A stretch of DNA of 64,000 nucleotides from Chryseobacterium sp. 6424. Lineage in GTDB: Bacteria > Bacteroidota > Bacteroidia > Flavobacteriales > Weeksellaceae. The notes beneath the pieces were generated by a model that saw only the letters and a list, made by a program, of their open reading frames with translations, did not search any database and was not told the DNA's origin. The stretch spans positions 620,001 to 684,000 of the forward strand of contig NZ_CP023540.1 in assembly GCF_003692615.1 (NCBI RefSeq). The letters are read 5' to 3'. This document shows positions 48,603 to 57,892 of the stretch, piece by piece. The translations under genes were made by a program, and so were the position numbers. Position 1 is the stretch's first letter; the number at the start of each line of letters is the position of its first letter.

Positions 48603-48630
48603 AGAGCATCGCGCTCTGTTTTTTGTTTTT
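48603..48630 (+). terminator. Second hairpin in the HU-RNase G gap
   Basis: Stem AGAGC / GCTCT with loop ATCGC followed by a long T-rich run. The 270-base gap between the microprotein gene and the RNase G gene holds only these two hairpins and no gene. Confidence 0.6.
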
Positions 48631-48757
48631 AGCGTAAAGCGCAGTAGCAAACGATCTTATTTTATAAGTACGACATCCTATGATTTTAAAAAAGACCTGC
48701 GAACACCTACAAATAGTGGCTATCTCTGCAAAAATCAGTTAATCCCCTTAGTACACA

Positions 48758-50317
48758 ATGAAGAAAGAATTAATTATTTCACATGAAGATGAAAGCTCGA
48801 AAATAGCGCTGCTGGAAGACGGCCGCCTCTTCGAGCTACATGAGCAGGAAGATAAAAGCGATTTTGTGGTGGGCGATTTATTCATTGGGCGGGTTAAGAA
48901 GCTCGCGCCGAACCTTAATGCAGCCTTCGTAAGCATTGGCTATGAAAAAGATGCCTTTCTGCATTATCAGGATCTGGGACCGCAGTTCCTGACGTATAAG
49001 AAATTTCTGAAAGACACCGTATCGAAAAAGCAAAGCTCTTCGTCCCTCAAGAATTTTGAAATTCAGCCTGAAATAAATAAAAACGGACTGATAGACAAAG
49101 TGGTGGCCAAGGACGACAGTGTAATTCTGCAAATCACCAAAGAGCCAATTTCTACCAAAGGACCACGGATTTCCACGCAGATCTCCCTTACCGGGCGCTT
49201 CCTAGTACTCATCCCTTTCGATAAAAGCGTCTCCATATCCAAAAAAATAGGCAGCGCCGAAGAGCGCGAACGCCTGCGCACCCTTATCGAAAGCATTAAG
49301 CCTGAAGGTTTCGGGGTAATCATCCGTACGGTTGCCGAAGGTAAAAAAGTCGCGGAACTGCATAACGACATGAATCAGCTTGTGCAGAAATGGGAAACCG
49401 CCTTCAAAAATCTTCAGAAAAACAAAGTACCCAGCCGCGTCCTAAGCGAGGAAGATAAAGCCTCGGCCATCCTGCGCGATAATTTTAATGCAGATTTTGT
49501 TTCCATCATTTGTGATGATGAGCAGATGGTAAGCGATATGCGTGCTTATCTGGAAGTTATTGCCCCTGAGCGTAAAAATATTGTTCAGTTTTACGACAAG
49601 CCGATCCCTTTGATGGAATATTATAATGTTGAAAAACAACTGAAACAGAGTTTCGGTAAACACGTCAACATCCCCGGTTCCAAAGGTGCTTATCTGGTGA
49701 TTGAACATACAGAGGCGCTGCATGTGGTAGATGTAAACTCGGGCAACAATATTACCTCCGGCGGTACTGCCAGTAAAGAGCACGCCCTGCATGTGAACAA
49801 GATGGCAGCGACCGAAATTGCACGCCAACTGCGTTTACGCGACATGGGAGGCATTATTGTAGTCGATTTTATTGATATGGTGAATCCGGATCACCGCCGC
49901 GAGCTGTATGAACATCTAAAAAAAGAAATGAGCCGCGACAAGGCCCGTCACAAGATTCTGCCACCAAGCAAATTCGGGCTTATACAGATGACGCGCCAGC
50001 GTACACGCCCCGAAAAGCAGATAGAAACAAAAGAAGAAAACCCCAACGCGGACGGGGAAATCCTGGCCCCGATTGTAGTGGTTGAAAGAATGGAAGAAAT
50101 GCTGCGCTCCATCATTCAAAAAGAAAAAGGCAAAATCTTCCTCCACGTACATCCTTTTGTGGAAGCCTATCTAACCAAAGGAATTATGAGTATCCAAACC
50201 AAATGGTACATGCGATACAAAAAGTGGGTGACCATCATACCCCGCGACTCCTTTAAATATCTGGAGTATAAAATCATCAATGCCAACAAAGAGGAACTGA
50301 TGAGTTATTCTAACTAA
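48758..50317 (+). CDS. rng: Ribonuclease G/E family endoribonuclease
   Basis: 519-aa single-strand-specific endoribonuclease for rRNA 5' maturation and mRNA turnover. It has an N-terminal S1 domain (about 35-110, with GDLFIGRVKKLAPNLNAAFV), the RNase H-like part, and the magnesium-binding DNase I-like subdomain with Asp in HVVDVNSG (about residue 325) and GIIVVDFIDM (about 370). The zinc-link Cys pair of the RNase E type is not obvious here (no CPxCxG is seen), which is worth noting. The length and lack of a C-terminal scaffold fit RNase G. Monocistronic. Confidence 0.95.
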   Translation: MKKELIISHEDESSKIALLEDGRLFELHEQEDKSDFVVGDLFIGRVKKLAPNLNAAFVSIGYEKDAFLHYQDLGPQFLTYKKFLKDTVSKKQSSSSLKNFEIQPEINKNGLIDKVVAKDDSVILQITKEPISTKGPRISTQISLTGRFLVLIPFDKSVSISKKIGSAEERERLRTLIESIKPEGFGVIIRTVAEGKKVAELHNDMNQLVQKWETAFKNLQKNKVPSRVLSEEDKASAILRDNFNADFVSIICDDEQMVSDMRAYLEVIAPERKNIVQFYDKPIPLMEYYNVEKQLKQSFGKHVNIPGSKGAYLVIEHTEALHVVDVNSGNNITSGGTASKEHALHVNKMAATEIARQLRLRDMGGIIVVDFIDMVNPDHRRELYEHLKKEMSRDKARHKILPPSKFGLIQMTRQRTRPEKQIETKEENPNADGEILAPIVVVERMEEMLRSIIQKEKGKIFLHVHPFVEAYLTKGIMSIQTKWYMRYKKWVTIIPRDSFKYLEYKIINANKEELMSYSN

Positions 50318-50353
50318 AAAATGTTCAACACACCTTCTTACAGTCAAACAGCT

Positions 50354-50387
50354 ACTCCCGGCATCAAAGTCGGGGGTTTTTATTTTC
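50354..50387 (+). terminator. Terminator of rng
   Basis: Hairpin of CTCCCGGC with GTCGGGGG around ATCAAA, followed by T-rich sequence. The stem includes G-U pairs and one poor pair. Confidence 0.7.
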
Positions 50388-50465
50388 CTACAACGGCAAA
50401 AAGTTGATTTTAAATTTAACGTTCCTTTAAAACATTATCCATCTGCCATTTCTTACATTTGAGGT

Positions 50466-51095
50466 ATGGAAATGCATGGCAGAGATTTAATAAAAAAAAT
50501 TCAGCAGGCAGAACTGGAGGGTGAAAACGCGCACGCCATCTATTCGCCACCCTACCGCCCAGTGCTGTCTTACGATGAAATTCTTGCTAAAAACCCCAAA
50601 TTCGCTGCGGTAAACATCCTGCTTTACCTGAAAGATGACGAATGGTATTTCCCGTTAATCGTGAGAAGTACCAATGAGCGCGACCGGCACAGTGGCCAAA
50701 TCTCTTTGCCCGGCGGCAAGCACGAGCCAACCGACCGGGATTTTCAGGATACCGCCCGCCGCGAAACTTCGGAAGAATTAGGCCTTGAAGAGCATTACAT
50801 CCGTATCATTCGCGAAATGTCGCCCATGTACATACCGCCAAGCAACTTTTATGTACGTCCGTTTATTTCATATACCAAAAAGAATCCGGCATTTGTGCTG
50901 CAGGAATCCGAGGCTGTGGAACTGATAGAATTTCCGGTCTCATCAATCCTGGATCTTACGACCGAGCCTGTGCTGAAAGTGCTGCCAAGCTCGCGGGGTG
51001 TGGAGGTTCCGGTGATTGATTTCAATGGTTATCTGATCTGGGGAGCCACTTCGATGATCCTGAATGAGTTCAGTAATGTGATGAAAAAATTGTAA
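50466..51095 (+). CDS. Nudix hydrolase, CoA pyrophosphatase-like
   Basis: 209-aa Nudix hydrolase. The CoA-pyrophosphatase signature upstream of the box is seen as LIVRSTNERDRHSGQISLPG, leading directly into the Nudix box GGKHEPTDRDFQDTARRETS with EELGLEE. Metal-binding Glu residues of REx2EE are present. The likely substrates are CoA, acyl-CoA or oxidised CoA; other nucleotides are possible. It is followed 19 bases later by an acyltransferase gene, so the pair may be co-transcribed and concerned with acyl-CoA and lipid turnover. Confidence 0.88.
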   Translation: MEMHGRDLIKKIQQAELEGENAHAIYSPPYRPVLSYDEILAKNPKFAAVNILLYLKDDEWYFPLIVRSTNERDRHSGQISLPGGKHEPTDRDFQDTARRETSEELGLEEHYIRIIREMSPMYIPPSNFYVRPFISYTKKNPAFVLQESEAVELIEFPVSSILDLTTEPVLKVLPSSRGVEVPVIDFNGYLIWGATSMILNEFSNVMKKL

Positions 51096-51114
51096 ATTCG
51101 CAACTTATGTTTTA

Positions 51115-51921
51115 ATGATAATGGCGAAGAAAAATATTTTCACCGATGCGTTTGGCAACCTTTATTTCCTGAAGCGGATTATTATTTTTGTGCTCGGGAT
51201 CGTATCTTACAGAAGGTTCAACGGCTTCAACAAACTGAAAATCTCCGGCGCGGAAAATCTCGTGGATCTGCCAGACTCCAACGTGCTGTTTGTCTCGAAC
51301 CATCAGACTTATTTTGCTGACGTGGCGGCGATGTATCACGCGTTTTGCGCGGTGAACAATGGTTATCTGAATACCATTAAAAACCCGGTATATCTGCTGA
51401 ATCCGAAGGTAGATTTTTATTATGTAGCCGCCGAGGAAACCATGAATAAGGGATTGATGACCAAAATATTCAAGTTGGCTGGTGCTGTTACGGTAAAAAG
51501 GACTTGGCGTTCTGAAGGAGCCAATGTCAACCGTCTGGTGGATCTTACAGAAGTGGAAAACATCATGAAAGCACTTGATAACGGCTGGGTGATCACCTTT
51601 CCCCAAGGCACAACTTCCGCTTTTGCACAGGGCAGGAAAGGGACTGCTAAACTGGTGAAAAATCAGCGCCCGATTGTGATTCCTATTAAAATTAACGGTT
51701 TCCGCAGGGCTTTCGATAAAAAAGGTCTGCGTGTAAAGGTAACCGGGGTGAAGCCAACCATGGAATTTAAGAAGCCACTGGATATTGATTACGATAATGA
51801 CGACGCCCAAACCATCCTCAATAAAATAATGGTCGCCATAGAACAGACAGAAGAGTTCAACCTCCTGCACGATTACGACCAGGAACTTAAAGCCCAGAAA
51901 TCTGAAGATACATTACCCTAG
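51115..51921 (+). CDS. plsC: 1-acyl-sn-glycerol-3-phosphate acyltransferase (PlsC-like)
   Basis: 268-aa membrane-associated acyltransferase that adds the second acyl chain to lysophosphatidic acid. The NHx4D catalytic motif is SNHQTYFADV (His63, Asp69), and the phosphate-binding motif is FPQGTTS near 162-168. One N-terminal hydrophobic segment (IIIFVLGIVSY) gives membrane contact. The first start (MIM) is at 51115; the next ATG at 51121 is equally possible. It lies 19 bases after the Nudix gene and 19 before a lipoprotein gene, forming a likely four-gene operon to 52929. Confidence 0.9.
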   Translation: MIMAKKNIFTDAFGNLYFLKRIIIFVLGIVSYRRFNGFNKLKISGAENLVDLPDSNVLFVSNHQTYFADVAAMYHAFCAVNNGYLNTIKNPVYLLNPKVDFYYVAAEETMNKGLMTKIFKLAGAVTVKRTWRSEGANVNRLVDLTEVENIMKALDNGWVITFPQGTTSAFAQGRKGTAKLVKNQRPIVIPIKINGFRRAFDKKGLRVKVTGVKPTMEFKKPLDIDYDNDDAQTILNKIMVAIEQTEEFNLLHDYDQELKAQKSEDTLP

Positions 51922-51940
51922 AATCATCAAAAATCCCCGA

Positions 51941-52384
51941 ATGAAAAGATTTATTGCATTATGTATTTTTGTAGTGCTTACCGCATGCAATTCGCAAAAG
52001 AAATATACTGATTTCGATTACAGTTACTCGCGCAGCGGCGGTGTGCAACCGATATACGAAAACCTGCTTATTAAAGGCAGAAACGCACATTATTCTTACG
52101 AAGGACAAGGCAAGAAGGTGAAAAAAGACTTTAAGTTAACGCCAGAAGACCTGCAAAAGATTGAAACTGTGCTGAAGCAAAATAACTTCCGCATGATTCA
52201 GGAAGATTATAAAAAGCTATACGACCATATAGCCACCTCCATCAACGTGAAAAAAGGCTCGGAGTCGGCCAGTAAATCAGATGCTTCGCTTATCATGGTG
52301 CAAGACCAGCAACGTTGGGATAATGTAGTAAGTGTTTTCCGGCAAATCACTGATGCTAATATCAACCAGAATTCCGCTAAATAA
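51941..52384 (+). CDS. Lipoprotein of unknown function
   Basis: 147 aa with the lipobox VVLTAC (Cys16), then a short linker and a domain with SYSRSGGVQPIYENLLIKG, a Lys-rich strand pair, and a helical region (DLQKIETVLKQNNFRMIQEDYKKLY). No known family is recognised. It is likely periplasmic on the inner leaflet of the outer membrane. The stop codon overlaps the start of the next gene (TAATG), a sign of translational coupling to a protein that looks cytoplasmic. Confidence 0.75.
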   Translation: MKRFIALCIFVVLTACNSQKKYTDFDYSYSRSGGVQPIYENLLIKGRNAHYSYEGQGKKVKKDFKLTPEDLQKIETVLKQNNFRMIQEDYKKLYDHIATSINVKKGSESASKSDASLIMVQDQQRWDNVVSVFRQITDANINQNSAK

Positions 52385-52929
52385 TGACTTCATTTGGAAC
52401 AAATCCGGATACATCGGTTAAAACAAGGGTCTTCATTGCGACTTCGTTCCCCCAAATTACGGAACTTCTTTCGCAGACGCTTAAGTTTCATGGTAAAGAA
52501 GCTTTCTTTACTTCAGGATACCCAGCAGAAACAGACTCACGAAGTGATTTTTTAGTATTGCAAACTTCAGAACTGAAATTGGCAGCCGATTTCAAACCGA
52601 ATATTGTTTTGCTTACTTCAGAGGTTTCAGAGGACGAATTATATACAGTAGCGCAAAATATCACCCCCGGCGGTGTTTTCATTTTTCCCGAAAACCTGCT
52701 TGAACAGGCAGAGAATATACAAAATTTCTTTAGAAGAATGCCCTATTCACCTATGAAGACCAATGTTGTGAACGGTGAAGTATCAGTTATAACGGCCATG
52801 GGAGATTTGCCGCTGAAACTTCAGCACCCTGATTCGGTTTTACATCTACAGGGGATGCAGCTGTTGGCGCAACAATTTGGGATCATGGAAGAAGCGTTTT
52901 ATGAAGCCTTGTTAGAGCTTTATTATTAA
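52384..52929 (+). CDS. Cytoplasmic protein of unknown function
   Basis: 181 aa without signal or membrane segment. The N-terminal half has a Rossmann-like alternation: FIATSFPQITELLSQTLK, FLVLQTSELK, IVLLTSEVSEDELYTVAQN, then GGVFIFPEN. The order strand-helix-strand-helix suggests a nucleotide-binding or degenerate ligase fold, but no phosphate loop is visible. The C-terminal part is helical (LHLQGMQLLAQQFGIMEEAFYEAL). No family is recognised. It closes the Nudix-plsC-lipoprotein run and is coupled to the lipoprotein by a TAATG overlap. Confidence 0.75.
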   Translation: MTSFGTNPDTSVKTRVFIATSFPQITELLSQTLKFHGKEAFFTSGYPAETDSRSDFLVLQTSELKLAADFKPNIVLLTSEVSEDELYTVAQNITPGGVFIFPENLLEQAENIQNFFRRMPYSPMKTNVVNGEVSVITAMGDLPLKLQHPDSVLHLQGMQLLAQQFGIMEEAFYEALLELYY

Positions 52930-52944
52930 CTTTTTGCAAACAAA

Positions 52945-52972
52945 AAAGCAATCCCGAAGGATTGCTTTAATT
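52945..52972. terminator. Bidirectional terminator between two converging genes
   Basis: Perfect 10-bp stem AAAGCAATCC / GGATTGCTTT with a CGAA tetraloop. It serves the operon ending at 52929 and rpsO. Confidence 0.92.
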
Positions 52973-52987
52973 TTTAAGAACTTAAGA

Positions 52988-53257
52988 TTATTTTCTAAGA
53001 CCTAATTCAGCAATAATAGCTCTGTATCTTGTAATATCTTTTTTCTTCAGATAGTCTAGTAGGGCTTTTCTTTTACCTACAAGCGCTACCAATGAACGCT
53101 CTGTGGCGTAATCTTTGTGGTTCTTCTTAAGGTGTTGAGATAAGTGGTTGATCCTGTAAGTGAAAAGGGCAACTTGTCCTTCAGCGCTTCCAGTGTCTGC
53201 ATCAGACTTTCCGTGTTTTGCGAAGATTTCTTTCTTCTTGTCAGTAGTTAAGTACAT
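52988..53257 (-). CDS. rpsO: 30S ribosomal protein S15
   Basis: 89-aa primary 16S-binding protein of the small subunit. The family pattern is full: GSAEGQVALFTYRINHLSQH, LKKNHKDYATERSLVALVGKRKALLDYLKKKD, RYRAIIAELGLRK. Length is standard. Unlike in E. coli, it is not next to pnp here (pnp lies at 34.5 kb). It has a clear promoter and ends at a bidirectional terminator, so it is a single-gene unit. The start has no Shine-Dalgarno sequence. Confidence 0.98.
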   Translation of the reverse strand: MYLTTDKKKEIFAKHGKSDADTGSAEGQVALFTYRINHLSQHLKKNHKDYATERSLVALVGKRKALLDYLKKKDITRYRAIIAELGLRK

Positions 53258-53292
53258 TCCAATATTATTTAATGATTATTATGTAACGGCTG

Positions 53293-53323
53293 CAAAATTA
53301 CAACAAAACACTGTAACCGGCAA
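53293..53323 (-). promoter_or_regulatory. rpsO promoter
   Basis: On the minus strand, TTG (53321-53323), a 20-base spacer and TAATTTTG (53293-53300), 35 bases before the rpsO start. A good match to the Bacteroidota consensus. Confidence 0.75.
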
Positions 53324-53430
53324 CTTATATTTTTCTAAATAAACAACAACTCCATATTGATGTTAAAAAAATCTTAAAATTAACATCGGAAATTGCAAAT
53401 ATGGCTGTATTTTTGCAATACTTTTTTATA

Positions 53431-53979
53431 ATGAAGAAAATCTATTTATTCGCTTTTGCGCTTGGGACTTTTATATTCATCACCGGCTGCCAGTCTGTGC
53501 AGGCGCAGAAGAGTGATTCTGCAAAAATTTCCAAAACACCCACCATCATTTATTTCAATCCCACTGTTTTCCCGGATATTGAAGAGATTAAAGAACCGAC
53601 GTATTCAGCCTTTTTTTCAGCCTTAGCAGAAGGTTTGCAGGGCAACAGAAGTTATCATATGCTCCGCGTAGATGCCAATATGGCTTTTGACTCTGTAAAT
53701 ACCCCATCGGTAAAGGAATATTGTACCCACAACAACGCGACATTTGCGGTTGTCCCGAACGTGAAGTATTTTAAAGTAGGCTTTGGGAAATATGTGTTTT
53801 CTAATCAGGTGGTCGTGAGTATGAAGTTGTACGACGCACACGGCAACCTGCTGTCCGAAACCGATTATGATACTTATAAAAAGAATGCGAGACTGCTTGG
53901 CTCAGCCGAAAATTCTGTAAAAATCGGTACGCAGGGTGCTATGAAACTGATGAGTAAAAACCTTCGCAAGATCAAATAA
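53431..53979 (+). CDS. Lipoprotein of unknown function
   Basis: 182 aa with a lipobox ITGC (Cys20) after a hydrophobic stretch. The start is set at ATG 53431; the frame runs upstream, but that region overlaps a -7 box (TATTTTTG, 53408-53415). The mature part has a strand-rich region resembling ABC-type LPS or curli-assembly-like folds (VVPNVKYFKVGFGKYVFSNQVVVSMKLYDAHGNLL), common in outer-membrane-linked lipoproteins, and a basic C-terminus. No firm family. It lies alone, 96 bases before mgtE. Confidence 0.75.
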   Translation: MKKIYLFAFALGTFIFITGCQSVQAQKSDSAKISKTPTIIYFNPTVFPDIEEIKEPTYSAFFSALAEGLQGNRSYHMLRVDANMAFDSVNTPSVKEYCTHNNATFAVVPNVKYFKVGFGKYVFSNQVVVSMKLYDAHGNLLSETDYDTYKKNARLLGSAENSVKIGTQGAMKLMSKNLRKIK

Positions 53980-54075
53980 TTCTCGTTCGCAGACCCCTTT
54001 ATTCCCTTATAGCAGCGTTATTGTCGGGCATTTTAAGTTTTTTTGAGTTATTTTTGCATTGATTAATGTAAAACA

Positions 54076-55395
54076 GTGGATACTCAGGAACTTATTTTCA
54101 ATCCCGCAGATATAGCAGAAACCCTCAGCGAGCTTCATGTGAACGAGCGTGTACTGGCATTTCTAAAAGTTCCGAAGCAGTACAAAGCAGAAGTTTTTTC
54201 GCACCTTGATCCCGATTTTCAGGAAGAAACCATCCGTAGTATCGGCAGTGAGGAAGTTTCTGAAATCCTGAACGCGATGACACCCGATGACCGTACCGCG
54301 CTTTTCGAGGATTTCCCTGATGAATTAATTAAATATTCCATTAACCATCTAAACCCGCAGGAAAGACGCATTGCCCTGAAATTATTGGGTTACGATTCCG
54401 ATTCCATTGCGCGTTTGATGACGCCTTATTATATCCAAATCAGGAAAGAGTGGACGGTGAAACGCTGTCTGCAGCAAATTAAAAAAGTCGGTAAAAAGAT
54501 GGAGACCATGAACCATCTTTATGTAGTGGATGAACGCAACCAACTGATAGATGATATTGCCATTGGGTCGCTTTTGTTGGCAGAAGAAGATACCCTGATC
54601 TCCGAACTTACCGATAACCATTTCGTAGCGATTACTACCACCACGTCAAAAGAGGATGCGGTGCAGTATTTCGAAAAATACGACAGAACAGCACTGCCGA
54701 TTATTACTGAAGCTGGTGTGCTGGTGGGTATCGTAACCATTGATGACATCCTCGATCAGATTGAGCAGCAAAATACCGAAGATATTCAGAAATTCGGGGG
54801 TATGGAAGCGTTAGATGAGCCTTACCGCCAAACGCACTGGTTCGAGATGATTAAGAAGCGTGGTTTCTGGCTGATCCTGCTGTTCTTTTTTCAACTTTTA
54901 ACGGCTTCCGCGATGGGATATTTTGAAGATGAAATTCAAAAGGCAGTGGTGCTTACCCTCTTTGTGCCTCTAATTATTTCAAGTGGGGGCAATACTGGTT
55001 CGCAGGCGGCAACACTCATCATCAGGGCAATGGCGCTGCAGGAAATCACTGTGAAAGATTGGTGGCTGGTCATTAAAAAGGAATTGCTCACCGGTTTTTT
55101 TCTCGGCGGAATACTTGGGATTTTAGGCTTCCTGCGGATTTTTGCATGGCAATATTTCGGTTGGTTTAATTACGGAGAATATTGGGCTTTCATTGGGCTC
55201 AGCGTAGGGTTTTCGCTGATGATGATTGTCATGTGGGGCACATTATCGGGTTCGATGGTGCCCTTTGTCCTGAAGAGATTCAATCTCGATCCCGCCACTT
55301 CCTCCGCGCCATTTGTGGCAACTTTAGTGGATGTTACGGGGCTTGTGATTTACTTCACACTTGCCGGACTTTTATTAACGGGTAAATTATTGTAG
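54076..55395 (+). CDS. mgtE: Magnesium transporter MgtE
   Basis: 439-aa dimeric Mg2+ channel. A cytoplasmic N-domain of helices ([20 protein letters not shown]) is followed by two CBS domains (about 130-255, with [14 protein letters not shown]) and five transmembrane helices at the C-terminus, with the signature [20 protein letters not shown] near the pore and a final [16 protein letters not shown]. The start is GTG at 54076; no ATG fits. A TATTTTTG box at 54049-54056 may be its -7 element. The next gene starts one base after its stop, so both are co-transcribed. Confidence 0.95.
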   Translation: MDTQELIFNPADIAETLSELHVNERVLAFLKVPKQYKAEVFSHLDPDFQEETIRSIGSEEVSEILNAMTPDDRTALFEDFPDELIKYSINHLNPQERRIALKLLGYDSDSIARLMTPYYIQIRKEWTVKRCLQQIKKVGKKMETMNHLYVVDERNQLIDDIAIGSLLLAEEDTLISELTDNHFVAITTTTSKEDAVQYFEKYDRTALPIITEAGVLVGIVTIDDILDQIEQQNTEDIQKFGGMEALDEPYRQTHWFEMIKKRGFWLILLFFFQLLTASAMGYFEDEIQKAVVLTLFVPLIISSGGNTGSQAATLIIRAMALQEITVKDWWLVIKKELLTGFFLGGILGILGFLRIFAWQYFGWFNYGEYWAFIGLSVGFSLMMIVMWGTLSGSMVPFVLKRFNLDPATSSAPFVATLVDVTGLVIYFTLAGLLLTGKLL

Positions 55396-55396
55396 C

Positions 55397-56122
55397 ATGA
55401 GGCTGATTTCACTGGTTCCGAGTATCACTGAAACACTTTTCGATCTCGGCGTGCCGGTGTCACAGGTCGTGGGCAGAACCAAATTCTGTATCCATCCGCA
55501 AGATCAGGTGAAAAATACAGCAATTGTTGGGGGAACTAAAAACCTGAATATTACTAAGATAAAAACCCTGAAACCCGATCTCATCATTGCAAATAAAGAA
55601 GAAAACTCCAAAGAACAGATTCTTGAACTTCAAAAGGATTTTAAGGTGATGGTGACAGCCATTTCTACCTTAGAAGACAATTACTATCTACTGAAGAATC
55701 TCGGGAATTTGTTGGGGAAAACTGAAATGGCGCAGCATTTCAATCTGAAGATTTATGAAATATTCCAAAATATTCCGGCTGGAAGCTATAAAAAGTGCGC
55801 TTATCTGATCTGGAGAAAACCTTATATGACTGTAGGTTCAGATACTTTTATTCATGAAATCCTGTCCCAACTCGGTTTTGAAAATATCTTTAAAAGTCAT
55901 CGCAGGTATCCTGAAGTAGTTACGGAAGATCTAAAAGACGCTGCGTATATTTTTCTTTCAAGTGAGCCTTATCCTTTTTCAAAGAAACATGCCGAAGAAC
56001 TTCAGCGAGCGTTGCCCGACGCTAAAATTGTATTGGTAGATGGTGAAGCGTTTTCGTGGTACGGTACACACTTGGCGAAATGCGAGAACTATTTCCGTCA
56101 CTTAATAGCCGAATGTAGATAA
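55397..56122 (+). CDS. Helical-backbone metal receptor protein (BtuF/FecB-type domain)
   Basis: 241 aa with the class III substrate-binding fold of cobalamin and iron-siderophore receptors: RLISLVPSITETLFDLGV at the start, VGGTKNLNITKIKTLKPDLIIAN, and a C-terminal lobe. It has no signal peptide or lipobox, so it would stay in the cytoplasm unless its start is elsewhere; only one base separates it from mgtE. Ligand unknown. This signal-less form is typical of flavobacterial homologs. A terminator hairpin follows and separates it from dapA. Confidence 0.85.
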   Translation: MRLISLVPSITETLFDLGVPVSQVVGRTKFCIHPQDQVKNTAIVGGTKNLNITKIKTLKPDLIIANKEENSKEQILELQKDFKVMVTAISTLEDNYYLLKNLGNLLGKTEMAQHFNLKIYEIFQNIPAGSYKKCAYLIWRKPYMTVGSDTFIHEILSQLGFENIFKSHRRYPEVVTEDLKDAAYIFLSSEPYPFSKKHAEELQRALPDAKIVLVDGEAFSWYGTHLAKCENYFRHLIAECR

Positions 56123-56123
56123 A

Positions 56124-56145
56124 AAAGGCCTCTTCCGAAGCCTTT
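56124..56145. terminator. Bidirectional terminator between the metal receptor gene and dapA
   Basis: Stem AAAGGCCTC / GAAGCCTTT (one mismatch) with a TTCC loop, A-rich before. Confidence 0.75.
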
Positions 56146-56150
56146 AATTA

Positions 56151-57023
56151 TCATATTTTTGCCATTTCAGCCTTTATTTTTTCCTGTAAACAAGTAGTCG
56201 CTGCTACCAGTGGAAGACGCAGATGGTTCTTGATGATGCCTTTTTCCGCAAGCACTGTTTTAATCCCTGCCGGATTTCCTTCAGCAAAGATCAGGCGTGT
56301 AATCTCTACCAGCTTGTTGTGTATTTCGTAAGCTTCTTTTACCTTACCTTCAAAGGCCAGCTTCAGCATGGTTGAGAATTCTTTCGGATAGCCTTGCCCG
56401 ATAACCGAAATAACGCCGTTTCCGCCAGCTAATGTTACCGGAAGCGTAAATTCATCATCTCCGGAAACCAGTTCGAAATGCTGAGGTTTCAACCTTAAAA
56501 TATCGAAATACTGTAGTATATTCGGTGCGGCCTCTTTAATCATCATCAGATTGGGGAATTCTTCTGCAAGCCGAAGGGTAGTTGCGGCTTCAATGTTTTG
56601 TCCGGTTCTGGAAGGTACATTATAGATAATGATTTTTTTGCCGGTTTCAGCCAGCACTTTATAATGCTGGTAAATCCCTTCCTGATTTGGGCGGTTATAA
56701 TAAGGCGATACAGACAGTATAGCTTCGAAGGCAGACAGATCGGTCTCTTCAATCTGTTTCTTTACTTCGTAGGTATTGTTCCCGCCGATGCCCAAAACCA
56801 ATGGCAGCCGCCCATCATTCACTTTGATGATATGTTCGGTAACCTGTGTCCTTTCCTGCGCAGAAAGCGTGGCTGCCTCGGCAGTAGTCCCCAAAACCAC
56901 CAGGTAATGGGTGCCGTTTTCTATATTATAATTTACCAATTGCGTAAGTGAATCGAAATCTACCGATAAATCTTCGTTAAATGGGGTGACCAATGCAACC
57001 CCCAGGCCTTTTAAAATGCTCAT
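56151..57023 (-). CDS. dapA: 4-hydroxy-tetrahydrodipicolinate synthase
   Basis: First dedicated enzyme of lysine and diaminopimelate synthesis; it condenses pyruvate and aspartate semialdehyde. The 290-aa TIM barrel has the Schiff-base Lys163 in MMIKEAAPN, the catalytic Thr46-Thr47 in LGTTAEAATL, Tyr134 in IIYNVPSRTG and the SPYYNRP stretch near 106-112. All key residues are in place. The gene is monocistronic, converging with the metal receptor gene and diverging from the 5'-nucleotidase pair. Confidence 0.96.
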   Translation of the reverse strand: MSILKGLGVALVTPFNEDLSVDFDSLTQLVNYNIENGTHYLVVLGTTAEAATLSAQERTQVTEHIIKVNDGRLPLVLGIGGNNTYEVKKQIEETDLSAFEAILSVSPYYNRPNQEGIYQHYKVLAETGKKIIIYNVPSRTGQNIEAATTLRLAEEFPNLMMIKEAAPNILQYFDILRLKPQHFELVSGDDEFTLPVTLAGGNGVISVIGQGYPKEFSTMLKLAFEGKVKEAYEIHNKLVEITRLIFAEGNPAGIKTVLAEKGIIKNHLRLPLVAATTCLQEKIKAEMAKI

Positions 57024-57131
57024 TTTTGTTGTATTAGTGTTTCAAAAATACAAAATTAACTCAGAGATTGACGAAAAAAGATCAGCACTTTATATTCATA
57101 TCTTTATATTTGCAAAAAGAGATTTTATCCC

Positions 57132-57887
57132 ATGAAGAACAGATTTTTGCTGCTCGCTGTAGCATGCTGGCTGGTAACTTCCTGCAAAACGCCGCTGACG
57201 GTAGTGCAGATAGCTTCCGAAAAAAACATTGCCCTTACGGCTGACCTGCCGGAAGATGCTACCTTTAAAAATGTGATTGAGCCCTACAAGATAGAGGTGG
57301 AAGGAAAGATGAATAAGAAAATTTCCTACACGGCCATAGAACTGAACAAACAAGGCGATAACAGCAATCTCGGTAACTTGCTGGCCGATTATACCTTTGA
57401 AGGCGCCGATATGTGGGCAAAACAAAACGGGATAGGCGGAGTGGATGCGGCAGTGATCAACATCGGCGGGATACGCTCCATCATCGGGGCAGGCGACATT
57501 CTTACAAAACATGTGTACGAGGTAATGCCCTTTGAAAACGAGGTCGTCATCGTAAAATTGAAAGGTGAGGATCTTGATGGCCTCTTTGAATATTATCTGA
57601 AAACCCAGAGAAACAACCCTGTATCACATCTTTACATTGAAACCAATGAGGACAAAGTGACAAAGAAACTCATCAATGGGAAAGAGGTAGATAAAAACCG
57701 CGATTATTATATCGCTACGTCCGATTATTTGGCGTTGGGCGGTGATAACATGACTTATTTTGGCAAAGGAGAGATGATTTCTACAGGGATTCGCCTACGT
57801 GAACTTTTTATGGAAAAATTTATGGCCAGTCCACAGATTACAGCGCCAAGCGACATCCGCCTGAATTTCAAAAACAAAAAAAACTAA
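57132..57887 (+). CDS. 5'-nucleotidase C-terminal-domain lipoprotein (half of a split enzyme)
   Basis: 251 aa with a lipobox LVTSC (Cys18). The domain is the 5'-nucleotidase C-terminal (substrate-specificity) part: NLGNLLADYTFEGADMWAKQ, VINIGGIRSIIGAGDIL, and YYIATSDYLALGGDNM that stack the base. The metal-binding N-terminal domain is encoded separately by the next gene, five bases downstream, i.e. in the reverse of the order found in fused enzymes. The two would have to meet in the periplasm to cleave nucleotides. Confidence 0.88.
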   Translation: MKNRFLLLAVACWLVTSCKTPLTVVQIASEKNIALTADLPEDATFKNVIEPYKIEVEGKMNKKISYTAIELNKQGDNSNLGNLLADYTFEGADMWAKQNGIGGVDAAVINIGGIRSIIGAGDILTKHVYEVMPFENEVVIVKLKGEDLDGLFEYYLKTQRNNPVSHLYIETNEDKVTKKLINGKEVDKNRDYYIATSDYLALGGDNMTYFGKGEMISTGIRLRELFMEKFMASPQITAPSDIRLNFKNKKN

Positions 57888-57892
57888 GCCTG

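Noticed and set aside
51112..51870. A 252-codon frame opposite plsC
   Set aside because: It mirrors the plsC coding sequence, has no family features and no start context.
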